Shown: positions 27,717-36,136 of the stretch, piece after piece | Position numbering within the stretch: the stretch's first letter is position 1 | How the letters are laid out: each line of letters starts with the position of its first letter | Source: Hoeflea sp. YIM 152468 | GTDB taxonomy: Bacteria > Pseudomonadota > Alphaproteobacteria > Rhizobiales > Rhizobiaceae | NCBI RefSeq assembly: GCF_029210485.1 | Contig: NZ_JARGET010000011.1 | Coordinates: forward strand, 62,001 to 126,000 | Reading direction: 5' to 3' | Length of the DNA stretch: 64,000 nucleotides | The notes under the pieces: generated by a model | Databases searched by the model: none | What the model was told of the DNA's origin: nothing | The model's input: the letters and a program-made list of their open reading frames with translations, nothing else | Translations under genes and position numbers: made by a program

Positions 27717-29003
27717 TTAAGCGGGTTCAGCCGCCATGACAAGGCATGCGTTCTGTCCGCCGAATCCAAAAGAATTCGATAGCACGCTGGTGACTGTCGC
27801 GTCGCGCTTGACGTTGGCAACCACATCGAGCGGAATTGTGGGGTCCGGATTGTCGTAATTGATGGTGGGCGGAAGCGTGCCTGTGGAGATGGTCAGCAGA
27901 GAAAAGACTGCTTCAAGTGCCCCGGCGGCAGTCAGTGTATGGCCGATCATCGACTTGTTGGAGGAGACCGGAACTTCGGCCATGCGGTCGCCGAAGACTT
28001 CGGACAGGGCCAGGTATTCCATCTTGTCGTTTTCCGGCGTCGAGGTGCCATGGGCGTTGACGTAGCCGATCTGGTCGGCTGAAATTCCGGCATCGTCGAG
28101 GGCTGCGCGAATGGTGGCGATTGCCGGTGCGCCACCCGGCGAAGAGCGTGTGCGGTGGAAGTGATCGGCCTTTTCGCCACAACCACTGATGATGCCAAGG
28201 ATCCTGGCGCCGCGGCTGACCGCAGCTTCAAGTGATTCCAGCACAAGTGTCGCGGCGCCTTCGGCAATGACAAAACCGTCGCGATCCTTGGTGAAGGGAC
28301 GCGAGGCCTTCTCTGGCGGATCATTGTTGGTGGACAGGGCCGACAGCAAGGAGAACCGGATCAGGGCTTCGGCACTGACCGACCCGTCGGTGGCGACGCT
28401 CAGGGCGCGGTTGGTGCGGCCCTGACGGATCGCCTCGACCCCCAACTGGATGGCGGTGGCGCCAGAGGCACAGGCGGTGGAAAGCGTCACGGGCAGTCCC
28501 CGGGTTCCGAACCGCTCGGCCAGCCGCTCGGAAATGGCGCCATACAAAAAAGCCTCATGAAGAACCGGATCGGCCTTCTCGCGCAGGATCGCGAGAAACT
28601 GCTCATAGGCATTTCCCGTCATCTGCTCTGGCCGGACCCGGTCGCCGAGTTCAAAACGTGCATTCCACTCCGGCTCGATGGGCGGGGCGGCAAGAAACAG
28701 CGGGCCGTCAAAATCTCCCGACACGCCGGCCTGCGCCAAAGCCTCGATCGTGGTTTCTCGGGCAAATGCATAGGAGCGTTCCACCGCATTGGGCACCGGG
28801 ATGTCGATAAAGTCGACCATGCCGCAGATCCGGGTTGAGAGGCCCTCGCAGGGAAACCGTGTGATCGGGTGGATACCGGATGTGCCGGCGGTCAGGGCGG
28901 CCCAATTGTCTTTCACCCCCTGGCCCAGCGAGGTGACGACTCCCATGCCGGTGACAGCGACAAGCGGACGGCCAAGATGATCTTTGTAGGCAGAGTTGCT
29001 CAT
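27717..29003 (-). CDS. fabF1XL: 3-oxoacyl-ACP synthase of very-long-chain acyl synthesis, active form
   Basis: A FabF-type condensing enzyme of 428 residues with a full Cys-His-His triad: Cys178 in STACASGA, His318 in NAHGTSTPEND and His355 in SNKSMIGHTL. With its neighbour fabF2XL it should extend the acyl chain on AcpXL up to C28. It starts 13 bp after fabF2XL ends; about 160 bp separate it from the dehydrogenase gene downstream. Confidence 0.93.
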   Translation of the reverse strand: MSNSAYKDHLGRPLVAVTGMGVVTSLGQGVKDNWAALTAGTSGIHPITRFPCEGLSTRICGMVDFIDIPVPNAVERSYAFARETTIEALAQAGVSGDFDGPLFLAAPPIEPEWNARFELGDRVRPEQMTGNAYEQFLAILREKADPVLHEAFLYGAISERLAERFGTRGLPVTLSTACASGATAIQLGVEAIRQGRTNRALSVATDGSVSAEALIRFSLLSALSTNNDPPEKASRPFTKDRDGFVIAEGAATLVLESLEAAVSRGARILGIISGCGEKADHFHRTRSSPGGAPAIATIRAALDDAGISADQIGYVNAHGTSTPENDKMEYLALSEVFGDRMAEVPVSSNKSMIGHTLTAAGALEAVFSLLTISTGTLPPTINYDNPDPTIPLDVVANVKRDATVTSVLSNSFGFGGQNACLVMAAEPA

Positions 29004-29016
29004 GACTTTCTCCGTC

Positions 29017-30222
29017 TCATGACGTCCTCGTCAGGCGGGCGATGCCTTCGCCGCGGACATGACCAATGGTGGTCACGATTGCCGAGTTTGCGGCGGTCGA
29101 TGCAGGAGCGTCCTCGCCTGCTGCAAACGGGCTGATCGGCGCCGCATCGTCGAGTGCCAGGCAGGCAAGCGCCACTGCTGTGGGGAAGTGCGCTTCGACG
29201 GAATGACCAACGAGGGCTCCGACGGTTCGCAGCGGAGTGGCCGGGAAGCGGCTCTTCAAAAAGGCTCTTTCCCGGGCACTGAGGTCCGGATAGCCGCTGG
29301 CTCCGGAAAACACCACCGTGTCTGCACCGCCGTCGGATGCACCGGCGTCATCGGCGAGACGGGTGAGCCGCTTTTCCAGCCGGCCGTCGTCGCGGGGACC
29401 GCGATCTCCGAAAACCGCTTCCAGACGGGCGTAGACATGCGCACCCCGCGCCTGCGCATGCTCCAGCGATTCGAGCACCAGGAAAGCCCCCGAAGCTCCC
29501 AGATTCATGCCGTTTGCGGTTCCATCCTGGTTCCAGAATGGTGCGGTCGGGTCTTTGCCAAGGCCCTGGATCGTCTCCATCACCATCAGCATGTCGAGAC
29601 GCTCGGAGACGAACGCGCCGCCCGCCAGACAATGGGTCGATTGTCCGGCTGCAATGCGTGCGTAAGCTGTTTCCACGGCGGAAATCCCGGCACCTTCCTC
29701 GCCCATCAACGTTCGCGACGATCCGGTGACTTTGTGGACAATGGATATGTTGCCCGCGAGCAGGTTGGACAATTGTGCAAGGAACAGGGTGGGGCGCAAT
29801 TCGGTGGTCAGTTTGTCATTGAGCAATTGCTCCCGGTCGTTGCGCTTGCGGCTTTCTTCAATGATCAGCGTGTCGGCCGCGATATCGCGCTCGCCCCCGC
29901 CGGCGGCAACAATCATGTCCATTGAGGCGCAAGCCTCGGCATCGTCCTTGAAGCCGGCGTCATCGAGGGCAAGGCCGGCTGCGTAGACGCCAAGCCGCTG
30001 CCAGTTCTCCATCTGGCGCTGATCGCCACGGCGCGGGATCTGCGCCGACCAGTCGATCTCGGGCAACGGGTAGACCGTGTAGGGAGCGAAGCGTTCGCTG
30101 TCGGTCACCCGGTCCGGCGCGGTGCTTGCAAACAACTGGTCACGATGCGCCTGGCGCCCGACGCCCAGTGCGGTCACCAGCCCGATTCCGGTCACGACCA
30201 CCTGATGGCTTGGTTCTGTCAT
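29017..30222 (-). CDS. fabF2XL: Ketosynthase-like protein lacking the catalytic Cys (chain-length-factor-like)
   Basis: A protein of 401 residues with the thiolase/ketosynthase fold (start VVVTGIGLVTALG; C-terminal GALVGHSVEAHFPTAVAL). The catalytic Cys position reads VTGSSRTLMG (residues 165-174) with no Cys, and the NAHGT His is replaced by VFSGASGYPD (residues 304-312). Only the second His (His340) remains. This is like the KS-beta or chain-length factor of type II polyketide synthases, and suggests a heterodimer with fabF1XL. The start overlaps fabZXL (ATGA). Confidence 0.9.
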   Translation of the reverse strand: MTEPSHQVVVTGIGLVTALGVGRQAHRDQLFASTAPDRVTDSERFAPYTVYPLPEIDWSAQIPRRGDQRQMENWQRLGVYAAGLALDDAGFKDDAEACASMDMIVAAGGGERDIAADTLIIEESRKRNDREQLLNDKLTTELRPTLFLAQLSNLLAGNISIVHKVTGSSRTLMGEEGAGISAVETAYARIAAGQSTHCLAGGAFVSERLDMLMVMETIQGLGKDPTAPFWNQDGTANGMNLGASGAFLVLESLEHAQARGAHVYARLEAVFGDRGPRDDGRLEKRLTRLADDAGASDGGADTVVFSGASGYPDLSARERAFLKSRFPATPLRTVGALVGHSVEAHFPTAVALACLALDDAAPISPFAAGEDAPASTAANSAIVTTIGHVRGEGIARLTRTS

Positions 30223-30704
30223 TGCCGTTCTCCTGCGACGTCCGCCATGGCAGCCAAAAGGCCCACTTCAGCGGCGCGATTTTGAACAATGTCGGCCAGC
30301 GGAACCTGATCAAAGGGAAGAGTCTTGAGTTTGAGTTGGCAATCAGCCACTTTCTTGCCGCCACTCATGATCTTCGCCTTGATGACCGCATAACCCGAGC
30401 CTTCGTGCTCGAGTGTCGCGGTGATCTCCAGATCCGCGCCAGGCTTGACGAAATCGCGCATCTTGGCGCTGTCCACCGACATCAGAAACGGCATTGCCGC
30501 GAAATCAGTTTTGGCCAATATCAGAAAGCCGCCGGCCTGAGCCATGGTTTCGATCAACAAGACGCCCGGAACCAGCGGCATGCCGGGAAAATGGCCTTCG
30601 AAAACGGGGCTCGCATCCGGAACAGTCGCCCTTGCAACCAGCGTATCCGCATCAAGGTTCAGTGCCTCGATCCGGTCGATCATCTGGAAATATTCTAGCT
30701 GCAT
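30219..30704 (-). CDS. fabZXL: 3-hydroxyacyl-ACP dehydratase of the acpXL operon
   Basis: A hotdog-fold dehydratase (161 residues). The catalytic pair is His38 in EGHFPGMPLVPGVLL and Glu52 in IETMAQAGG. It removes water in the elongation cycle of the very-long-chain acyl group. ATG 30704 (MQLEYF) is preferred over an in-frame TTG six codons upstream because it has a purine-rich ACGGGG before it. It lies 24 bp behind acpXL. Confidence 0.9.
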   Translation of the reverse strand: MQLEYFQMIDRIEALNLDADTLVARATVPDASPVFEGHFPGMPLVPGVLLIETMAQAGGFLILAKTDFAAMPFLMSVDSAKMRDFVKPGADLEITATLEHEGSGYAVIKAKIMSGGKKVADCQLKLKTLPFDQVPLADIVQNRAAEVGLLAAMADVAGERQ

Positions 30705-30728
30705 GGAATGCCCCGTTGCCAAGGGGCG

Positions 30729-31007
30729 TCAGCCCTTTGCAGCCCTCAGTTCATCGATCTTGGTGCAGAGGTTGCCAAGAACGAAGTACTCCTCGGTGGA
30801 AGCCTTGCCGTCGTTGACTTCCTGGGTCCATTGTTCGAGCGGAATCTTGATGCCGAACTCTTTGTCGACCGCAAAAACAATGTCGAGAAAATCGAGGCTG
30901 TCGATGCCCAAATCATCAATGGTGTGGCTTTCAGTGGTGATGGAATCGCGGTCAATCTCGCTCGTCTCGGCGATGATGTCAGCGACCTTGTCAAATGTTG
31001 CGGTCAC
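30729..31007 (-). CDS. acpXL: Acyl carrier protein AcpXL for the 27-hydroxyoctacosanoyl chain of lipid A
   Basis: A 92-residue acyl carrier protein, nearly the Rhizobium AcpXL in pattern: [19 protein letters not shown], with phosphopantetheine Ser37 in [15 protein letters not shown], and [11 protein letters not shown]. The start is a GTG at 31007, preceded by GAGG; the longer open frame (113 residues) would add a non-family N-terminus. It is the first gene of the six-gene operon acpXL-fabZXL-fabF2XL-fabF1XL-adh-lpxXL. Confidence 0.95.
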   Translation of the reverse strand: MTATFDKVADIIAETSEIDRDSITTESHTIDDLGIDSLDFLDIVFAVDKEFGIKIPLEQWTQEVNDGKASTEEYFVLGNLCTKIDELRAAKG

Positions 31008-31134
31008 GCTTGCTACCTCATTGAATGGTGGTTTGGGCGAAGCTATAGAAAAATCCGGAGCAAAAGCCAATGGCTTCTTTCTCCGGCGATTTTCAGCGCA
31101 GGCCCGGCAGCCAAGTCAAAAGGCGCAGAAAAGC

Positions 31135-32484
31135 TCAGACTGCGAGCGAATGGCGGGCAACTCCGGTGCCGAAATAACTGTCGAATGCGGAGGCCACGGA
31201 GCGGACGAACGGTCTGCCTTTTGCCGTGATCTGGAGCAGGCCATTGGCGTATTCGATCATGCCGTCGGTGTCACAGCCGGCCAGATACTCGGCTTCGTCC
31301 AGGATGGATTCGGCAGGGGCGCCAAATTCCTGCCGCAAAGCGGCGAAGGAGAAAGCGAAGTCGCACATCAGCAATTCGATGATGCGGGCGCGGATCCGAT
31401 CCTCCGTCGTCAACTCGAAACCGCGCACCACTGCAAGGCGACCGAGATTGACCTGTCTCTGGTATTGGCCGGTCGAGGGCTGGTTCTGGATGTAGCCTTG
31501 CGGCAGTTGCCCGATCGACGAGGCCCCCAAGCCGATCAGCGCATCGGCTGTATCGCTGGTGTAACCCTGGAAATTGCGGCGCATCGCACCCGACGCGGCG
31601 GCAATGGCCAAGCTGTCGGCCGGCAGGGCGAAATGATCGATGCCAATCGCGGTGTAGCCGGCGGCGGTCAGCGCCGAGGCCGCGTGGTTCATCTGTGCAA
31701 ACCGCTCGGTGAGATCCGGCAGCGCTGATTCGTCGATCATCTTCTGGTGGGTCTTCATCCACGGCACATGCGCATAGCCAAACAGCGCGATCCTGTCGGG
31801 TGTGAGCGAGAGAACCTGTTTGATGGTGCGGTCGACGGAGTGGCGTGTCTGATGCGGAAGGCCATACAGCACATCGCAATTGACCGAGCGGACGCCGCGC
31901 GCCCGCACCTGTTCAACGACCTCGCGGGTCTGGTCGAATGTCTGCTCCCGGTTGATCGCCTTCTGGACCTTGTCGTCGAAATCCTGAACCCCGATCGATG
32001 CACGGGTCATGCCGATGGCGGCAAGCGCATCATATCTGTCAGCGGTCAGGTCATTGGGGTCCATTTCAACACTGATCTCGGCGTCGGGATCGAAATTGAA
32101 GCGGCTGCGCAACGCCTGGTTCAGAGCCATCATGTCGTCAGGGCGCAGCATCGTCGGTGAGCCGCCGCCCAGATGCAGCGCGGTGACCCTGCAGCCCGGA
32201 TCGATCAGTCCGGAAATGGTGTCGATCTCGTGGCTGAGAGCTGCAAGGTAGGTTGTCAACGGATCGTATTTCAGTGTCTGTTTGGTGTTGCAGCCGCAAA
32301 ACCAGCAGAGGCGATCACACCAGGGGATATGGATGTAAAGGGATAGGGTCTGCCCCGGCGTCAGGCTGCGCAGCCAACGGGCATATACATCTGCATCAAT
32401 ACCGGCATGGAAATGCGGCGCCGTCGGGTAACTGGTGTAGCGTGGCGCCGGACCACCGTGTTTGCGAATGAACTCTTTTTGCAT
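31135..32484 (-). CDS. hemN: Oxygen-independent coproporphyrinogen III oxidase
   Basis: A radical-SAM enzyme of 449 residues. The Fe-S motif is CDRLCWFCGC (Cys56, Cys60, Cys63, Cys65), and YTSYPTAPHF and LHLGGGSPTML are HemN hallmarks. It decarboxylates two propionates to give protoporphyrinogen IX without oxygen. ATG 32484 (MQKEF) is preferred over 32505. An FNR/FixK-type box lies about 55 bp upstream, which fits induction at low oxygen. Confidence 0.94.
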   Translation of the reverse strand: MQKEFIRKHGGPAPRYTSYPTAPHFHAGIDADVYARWLRSLTPGQTLSLYIHIPWCDRLCWFCGCNTKQTLKYDPLTTYLAALSHEIDTISGLIDPGCRVTALHLGGGSPTMLRPDDMMALNQALRSRFNFDPDAEISVEMDPNDLTADRYDALAAIGMTRASIGVQDFDDKVQKAINREQTFDQTREVVEQVRARGVRSVNCDVLYGLPHQTRHSVDRTIKQVLSLTPDRIALFGYAHVPWMKTHQKMIDESALPDLTERFAQMNHAASALTAAGYTAIGIDHFALPADSLAIAAASGAMRRNFQGYTSDTADALIGLGASSIGQLPQGYIQNQPSTGQYQRQVNLGRLAVVRGFELTTEDRIRARIIELLMCDFAFSFAALRQEFGAPAESILDEAEYLAGCDTDGMIEYANGLLQITAKGRPFVRSVASAFDSYFGTGVARHSLAV

Positions 32485-32538
32485 GAACCAGCCTCTCAGT
32501 TGCAAAGCTGGTCATTGCGGATCGGCTGTCATGTTGCC

Positions 32539-32552
32539 TTGACCTTGATCAA
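32539..32552 (-). promoter_or_regulatory. FNR/FixK-type box upstream of hemN
   Basis: On the minus strand it reads TTGATCAAGGTCAA, matching TTGAT-N4-ATCAA at 9 of 10 fixed positions. It lies 55 bp before the hemN start codon. Anaerobic hemN control by FnrN/FixK is well known in rhizobia. Confidence 0.75.
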
Positions 32553-33138
32553 ACCTGCCGGTGTTTGTGGTGTCATTGCAGGCGCGTTTTTCAGCGACCA
32601 GCTTATCGATCTCAACAGGCAATCGACCCGCCCGCGTGTTGAGGCCGGCTGTGCCGTAACACCGTCAAAGGCATTTTGCCGAAGATGCGAATCAGCTCGA
32701 TTTGCCGATTCGGTGAGTGAAACGAGCCGAAACGCGGCTTTCTCGTGCCATTCTCGGCGCGACGCTGGGTGATTAATCAGGTCAAACCGGAAATCGTTCA
32801 CGGTTTTGAGCAAGGCAAACACACGGTCCGGCGGCGTGGGTTGATGCGGCTGACCCAATGCAGCCTGGGCGGCGGGAGGGCGGAGCCAGGTTTTCTCTCT
32901 TGCGTGCAGTGTTTCTTATTTCCAAACATTTTCAATGGTTTGTCTTTCCTGACACGGTTTGCGTCAGTCGCCGGGAAACCAAGCTGGCTTCATCAGATCC
33001 GGAGTGCTGCGGGCTTCCAGTCTGGATCGGCCGGCATGGAACGCTGTTGTCTTGGCGGGCGGTGCTTGCAGTCTAGTGGCAATTGTCCTTATACAGGAAA
33101 CACTAAAGTCAATCCGACAAGAACAATTCGGAGGCCGG
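32553..33138. other. Intergenic stretch between hemN and the PAS gene
   Basis: Nearly 590 bp with no gene I can support. Open frames exist on both strands (for example 32529-32858 minus), but they lack ribosome binding sites and family features. The promoters of hemN and the PAS gene must lie here. Confidence 0.45.
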
Positions 33139-33837
33139 ATGCTGTCTGCTCTTATCGAGAGATTCGAAAAGCTGAGCAAAGACTTGGTTCTGTCCGTGCG
33201 CCGTGGTGATGAGACTGATATCAATATGCTTGATGCGCGTCTCAAGCCGCTGACCCGTCGCATATTCGATTTCCGGGCGCGCAATTGCAGCGAAGTCATC
33301 ACGCAAATCGGGTTCTTCAATCAGCTTTGCATGCACAATAGCGAGGATGACAGCAGTGTTAGACGCTACACAGCCATGGTGGCAGAGCTGTCTAACCGCT
33401 ATCGCGATGTGGTCGACTGCGCCGAGACTGACTTGCCGAAGTTTCCGAAGATACCCTTGAGTGATGGCTATGATCCATCTGTGCAGGACATGATTCTGGA
33501 TTCGGTGCCGGAACGGGTCGCCGTGGTCAGCCGTGATTACCGCTATATCTATTGTAATCAACGCAACGCCGATTTTCATGACAAGCGGCCCTGCGATTTT
33601 ATCGGCAAACACATGGTCGAAATGATTGGCGTCAATCGTTTTCAGTCCCGGGCGGGACCGCGCATTGATCAGTGTTTTTCAGGCGCGAGTGTCTCTTACA
33701 CCTATGAGATTTCCGATCGGAGCGGTCAGATGTTCGAGGTGGATTGCCGGATGACGCCGATGACCGGTCTGGACAAGTCCATCGCCGGCGCAATCATCAT
33801 ACTGACCATGCAACCGATGTTTGCCTCGACTGCTTGA
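33139..33837 (+). CDS. Orphan PAS-domain protein
   Basis: A 232-residue cytoplasmic protein. Residues 1 to ~115 are helical and charged (LIERFEKLSKDLVLSVRRGDE..), with Cys in NFRARNC-like context. A PAS domain follows (about 122-228: DSVPERVAVVSRDYRYIYCN.., then SGASVSYTYEIS, MFEVDCRMTPM). There is no kinase, GGDEF, EAL or DNA-binding domain, so it would have to act through a partner. ATG 33139 has GGAGG 4-8 bp upstream; the open frame before it (60 codons) looks non-coding. Its ligand is unknown. Confidence 0.75.
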   Translation: MLSALIERFEKLSKDLVLSVRRGDETDINMLDARLKPLTRRIFDFRARNCSEVITQIGFFNQLCMHNSEDDSSVRRYTAMVAELSNRYRDVVDCAETDLPKFPKIPLSDGYDPSVQDMILDSVPERVAVVSRDYRYIYCNQRNADFHDKRPCDFIGKHMVEMIGVNRFQSRAGPRIDQCFSGASVSYTYEISDRSGQMFEVDCRMTPMTGLDKSIAGAIIILTMQPMFASTA

Positions 33838-34199
33838 CAGACGGGCGGGGCTGTCTGCCAGTGCTCGCGCCGAAAAAACCGGGTTGTCCTGCAGGGCTGC
33901 CGCGGTGTCGGCGAAATCAGGCTTTGCGACACAGATCCATGACCAAATCTGACAGGGTGCCCGAAGCCTATTGACGTTTACGTTTACGTCAACGATGCTC
34001 CAATTCCTGCTGCATCCGGCTCGACTCCGTGCGCGCCATTTGCCAAACAGGTTGGAAAGGTCGCATGGCCGGGCGGTGCGCGTGGAAACCAGGCCTGTGA
34101 GGCCCGGGTTTCAGGATCGGCGCCAAAGCCCGTTGTTGGATTGATTTGATGCTTCTGTCTGACTAAGGAAACGCTCGAATCTAAAGGTGAGGAATTCCG
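33838..34199. other. Intergenic stretch ahead of the ETF-QO gene
   Basis: About 360 bp without a gene. The only structured signal is the palindrome at 33971-33992, described separately. A ribosome binding site (GGTGAGGA, about 34186-34193) serves the ETF-QO gene. Confidence 0.5.
33971..33992 (+). promoter_or_regulatory. LiuR-like palindrome upstream of the ETF-QO gene
   Basis: The outer arms TTGACGT and ACGTCAA are perfect complements, 8 bp apart, and a third ACGT sits between them. The right part, TTTACGTTTACGTCAA, resembles sites I recall for the MerR-family regulator LiuR, which controls branched-chain amino acid breakdown. ETF-QO is a plausible target because it takes the electrons of that pathway. 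The regulator gene is not in the window. Confidence 0.6.
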
Positions 34200-35864
34200 A
34201 TGAGTGATGTTGTTGAGCCCGTGGAACGCGAGAGCATGGAGTTTGATGTTGTGATCGTGGGGGCAGGTCCGGCCGGACTTTCCGCTGCCATCCGGCTCAA
34301 ACAGGTCGACCCTGAACTTACGGTTGTCGTTTTGGAGAAAGGCGGCGAGGTGGGCGCGCACATTCTTTCGGGCGCTGTGGTCGATCCGGTGGGTATCGAC
34401 AAGCTCATTCCTGATTGGCGCGATGATCCCGATCATCCGTTCAAGACCGCCGTCACTGCGGATCATTTCCTGGTGCTTGGGCCTGCCGGCTCTGTCCGGC
34501 TGCCGAATTTCATGATGCCGCCATTGATGAACAATCACGGCAACTACATCGTTTCGCTCTCCAACGTGACCAAATGGCTTGGCGACCGCGCAGAGGCTCT
34601 GGGTGTGGAGATTTATCCCGGGTTTGCCGCCAGCGAAGTGCTGACCAATGACGAGGGCGCGGTGATCGGCGTTGCCACCGGCGATATGGGGGTGGAGCGC
34701 AACGGCGAACCGGGTCCGAATTATGCCCGCGGCATGGCGCTCTTGGGCAAATATGTGCTGATTGGCGAGGGGGTGCGCGGCTCGCTGGCCAAACAACTGA
34801 TTTCGATGTTCAAGCTTGATGAAGGCCGCGAACCACAGAAATACGGCATTGGCCTGAAAGAGCTGTGGCAGGTCAAACCCGAGAACCACAAGCCCGGTCT
34901 GGTGCAGCACTCGTTTGGCTGGCCGCTGGATCTGAAAACCGGTGGTGGCTCGTTTCTGTATCATCTCGAAGACAACCAGGTCGCTGTCGGCTTCGTCGTT
35001 CATCTGAATTACAAGAACCCGTGGCTGTCTCCGTTCGAGGAATTCCAGCGTTTCAAGACCCATCCGGCGGTTGCGCCGGTGTTCGAGGGCGGCAAGCGTC
35101 TGGGATACGGCGCACGCGCCATTTCCGAAGGCGGCTGGCAATCGGTGCCGAAGCTTGCCTTCCCGGGCGGCGCGCTGATCGGCTGCTCGGCCGGTTTTGT
35201 CAATGTCGCCCGTATCAAGGGATCGCACAACGCGGTGCTGTCGGGGATGATGGCGGCGGAGCACGCAGCCGAAGCGATTGCGAGCGGACGGGCGCAGGAT
35301 ACGCTCGACGGTTACGATGCGGCCTGGCGCACATCGGAGATCGGTGCGGATCTGAAGAAGGTGCGCAACGTCAAGCCGCTGTGGTCGAAACTCGGCACCA
35401 TCGGCGGCGTGGCGCTCGGCGGGCTGGACATGTGGCTCAACACCCTGTTCGGCATTTCGCCGTTCGGTACGATGGGTCACGGCAAGCCGGATTATGCGGC
35501 GCTGGAGCCGGCGTCACAGCACAAGAAGATCGACTATCCCAAGCCGGACGGTGTGCTGACCTTCGACAAGCTGTCCTCGGTGTTCTTGTCCAACACCAAT
35601 CACGAGGAAGATCAGCCGGTGCATCTGCAGGTCAAGGACATGGCGCTGCAGAAATCCTCCGAGCATGATGTCTATGGCGGTCCTTCGCAGCGCTATTGCC
35701 CGGCCGGAGTCTATGAATGGGTTGAGACCAGCGGCACACCGACCTTCGTGATCAACGCGCAGAATTGCGTGCACTGCAAGACCTGCGACATCAAGGACCC
35801 GAACCAGAATATCAACTGGGTGCCGCCACAGGGTGGCGAAGGACCGGTCTATACCAACATGTAA
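34200..35864 (+). CDS. Electron transfer flavoprotein-ubiquinone oxidoreductase
   Basis: ETF-QO passes electrons from acyl-CoA dehydrogenases (through ETF) to ubiquinone at the inner membrane. The protein has 554 residues: an N-terminal FAD site (VIVGAGPAGLSAAIRL, from residue 18), a middle part with GGGSFLYHLEDNQVAVGFV, and a C-terminal 4Fe-4S domain with Cys in RYCPAGVYEW and NCVHCKTCDIKDPNQNI. The length and cofactors are complete. It stands alone, behind a LiuR-like palindrome. Confidence 0.96.
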   Translation: MSDVVEPVERESMEFDVVIVGAGPAGLSAAIRLKQVDPELTVVVLEKGGEVGAHILSGAVVDPVGIDKLIPDWRDDPDHPFKTAVTADHFLVLGPAGSVRLPNFMMPPLMNNHGNYIVSLSNVTKWLGDRAEALGVEIYPGFAASEVLTNDEGAVIGVATGDMGVERNGEPGPNYARGMALLGKYVLIGEGVRGSLAKQLISMFKLDEGREPQKYGIGLKELWQVKPENHKPGLVQHSFGWPLDLKTGGGSFLYHLEDNQVAVGFVVHLNYKNPWLSPFEEFQRFKTHPAVAPVFEGGKRLGYGARAISEGGWQSVPKLAFPGGALIGCSAGFVNVARIKGSHNAVLSGMMAAEHAAEAIASGRAQDTLDGYDAAWRTSEIGADLKKVRNVKPLWSKLGTIGGVALGGLDMWLNTLFGISPFGTMGHGKPDYAALEPASQHKKIDYPKPDGVLTFDKLSSVFLSNTNHEEDQPVHLQVKDMALQKSSEHDVYGGPSQRYCPAGVYEWVETSGTPTFVINAQNCVHCKTCDIKDPNQNINWVPPQGGEGPVYTNM

Positions 35865-36051
35865 GGGGAAGGCCGGGCAGGGCGGGGTGCGCTGCCGCGC
35901 CTTGCTTGACATCGCGCCTGTGTGGTGCCGAGTTGATCTGCCGTTCGCCCGAGCGGCAGACCAGGTGTGTTTGTCGGTCATTCTGCCGTTGGTGCGTGAT
36001 TGCGATAAGATCCTAGCGACTGTCGCGTTTGGCTGAACCAGCCATTGGGCC

Positions 36052-36112
36052 GCCCCCTCGCTGGAAGGGGCAGAGATGCCAATTGATCTGCCACAGCCGG
36101 CTTGTCGCCGGC
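36052..36112. repeat. Pair of hairpins, possible remnant of a rhizobial palindromic repeat
   Basis: GCCCC (36052-36056) pairs with GGGGC (36067-36071), and GCCGGC (36096-36101) pairs with GCCGGC (36107-36112). The general make-up (CCCCTC..GGAAGGGGCAGAGATGCC) recalls the small RIME-like palindromic elements of rhizobial genomes. A second copy cannot be shown in this window. Confidence 0.35.
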
Positions 36113-36136
36113 AGGGGAGTGCTCTAAGCCCAAGCG

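Noticed and set aside
32529-32858. 109-codon minus-strand frame upstream of hemN
   Set aside because: It covers the FNR-type box, lacks a start signal and shows no family pattern.
33984-35480. 498-codon minus-strand frame opposite the ETF-QO gene
   Set aside because: Shadow of ETF-QO, which has complete FAD and 4Fe-4S motifs.
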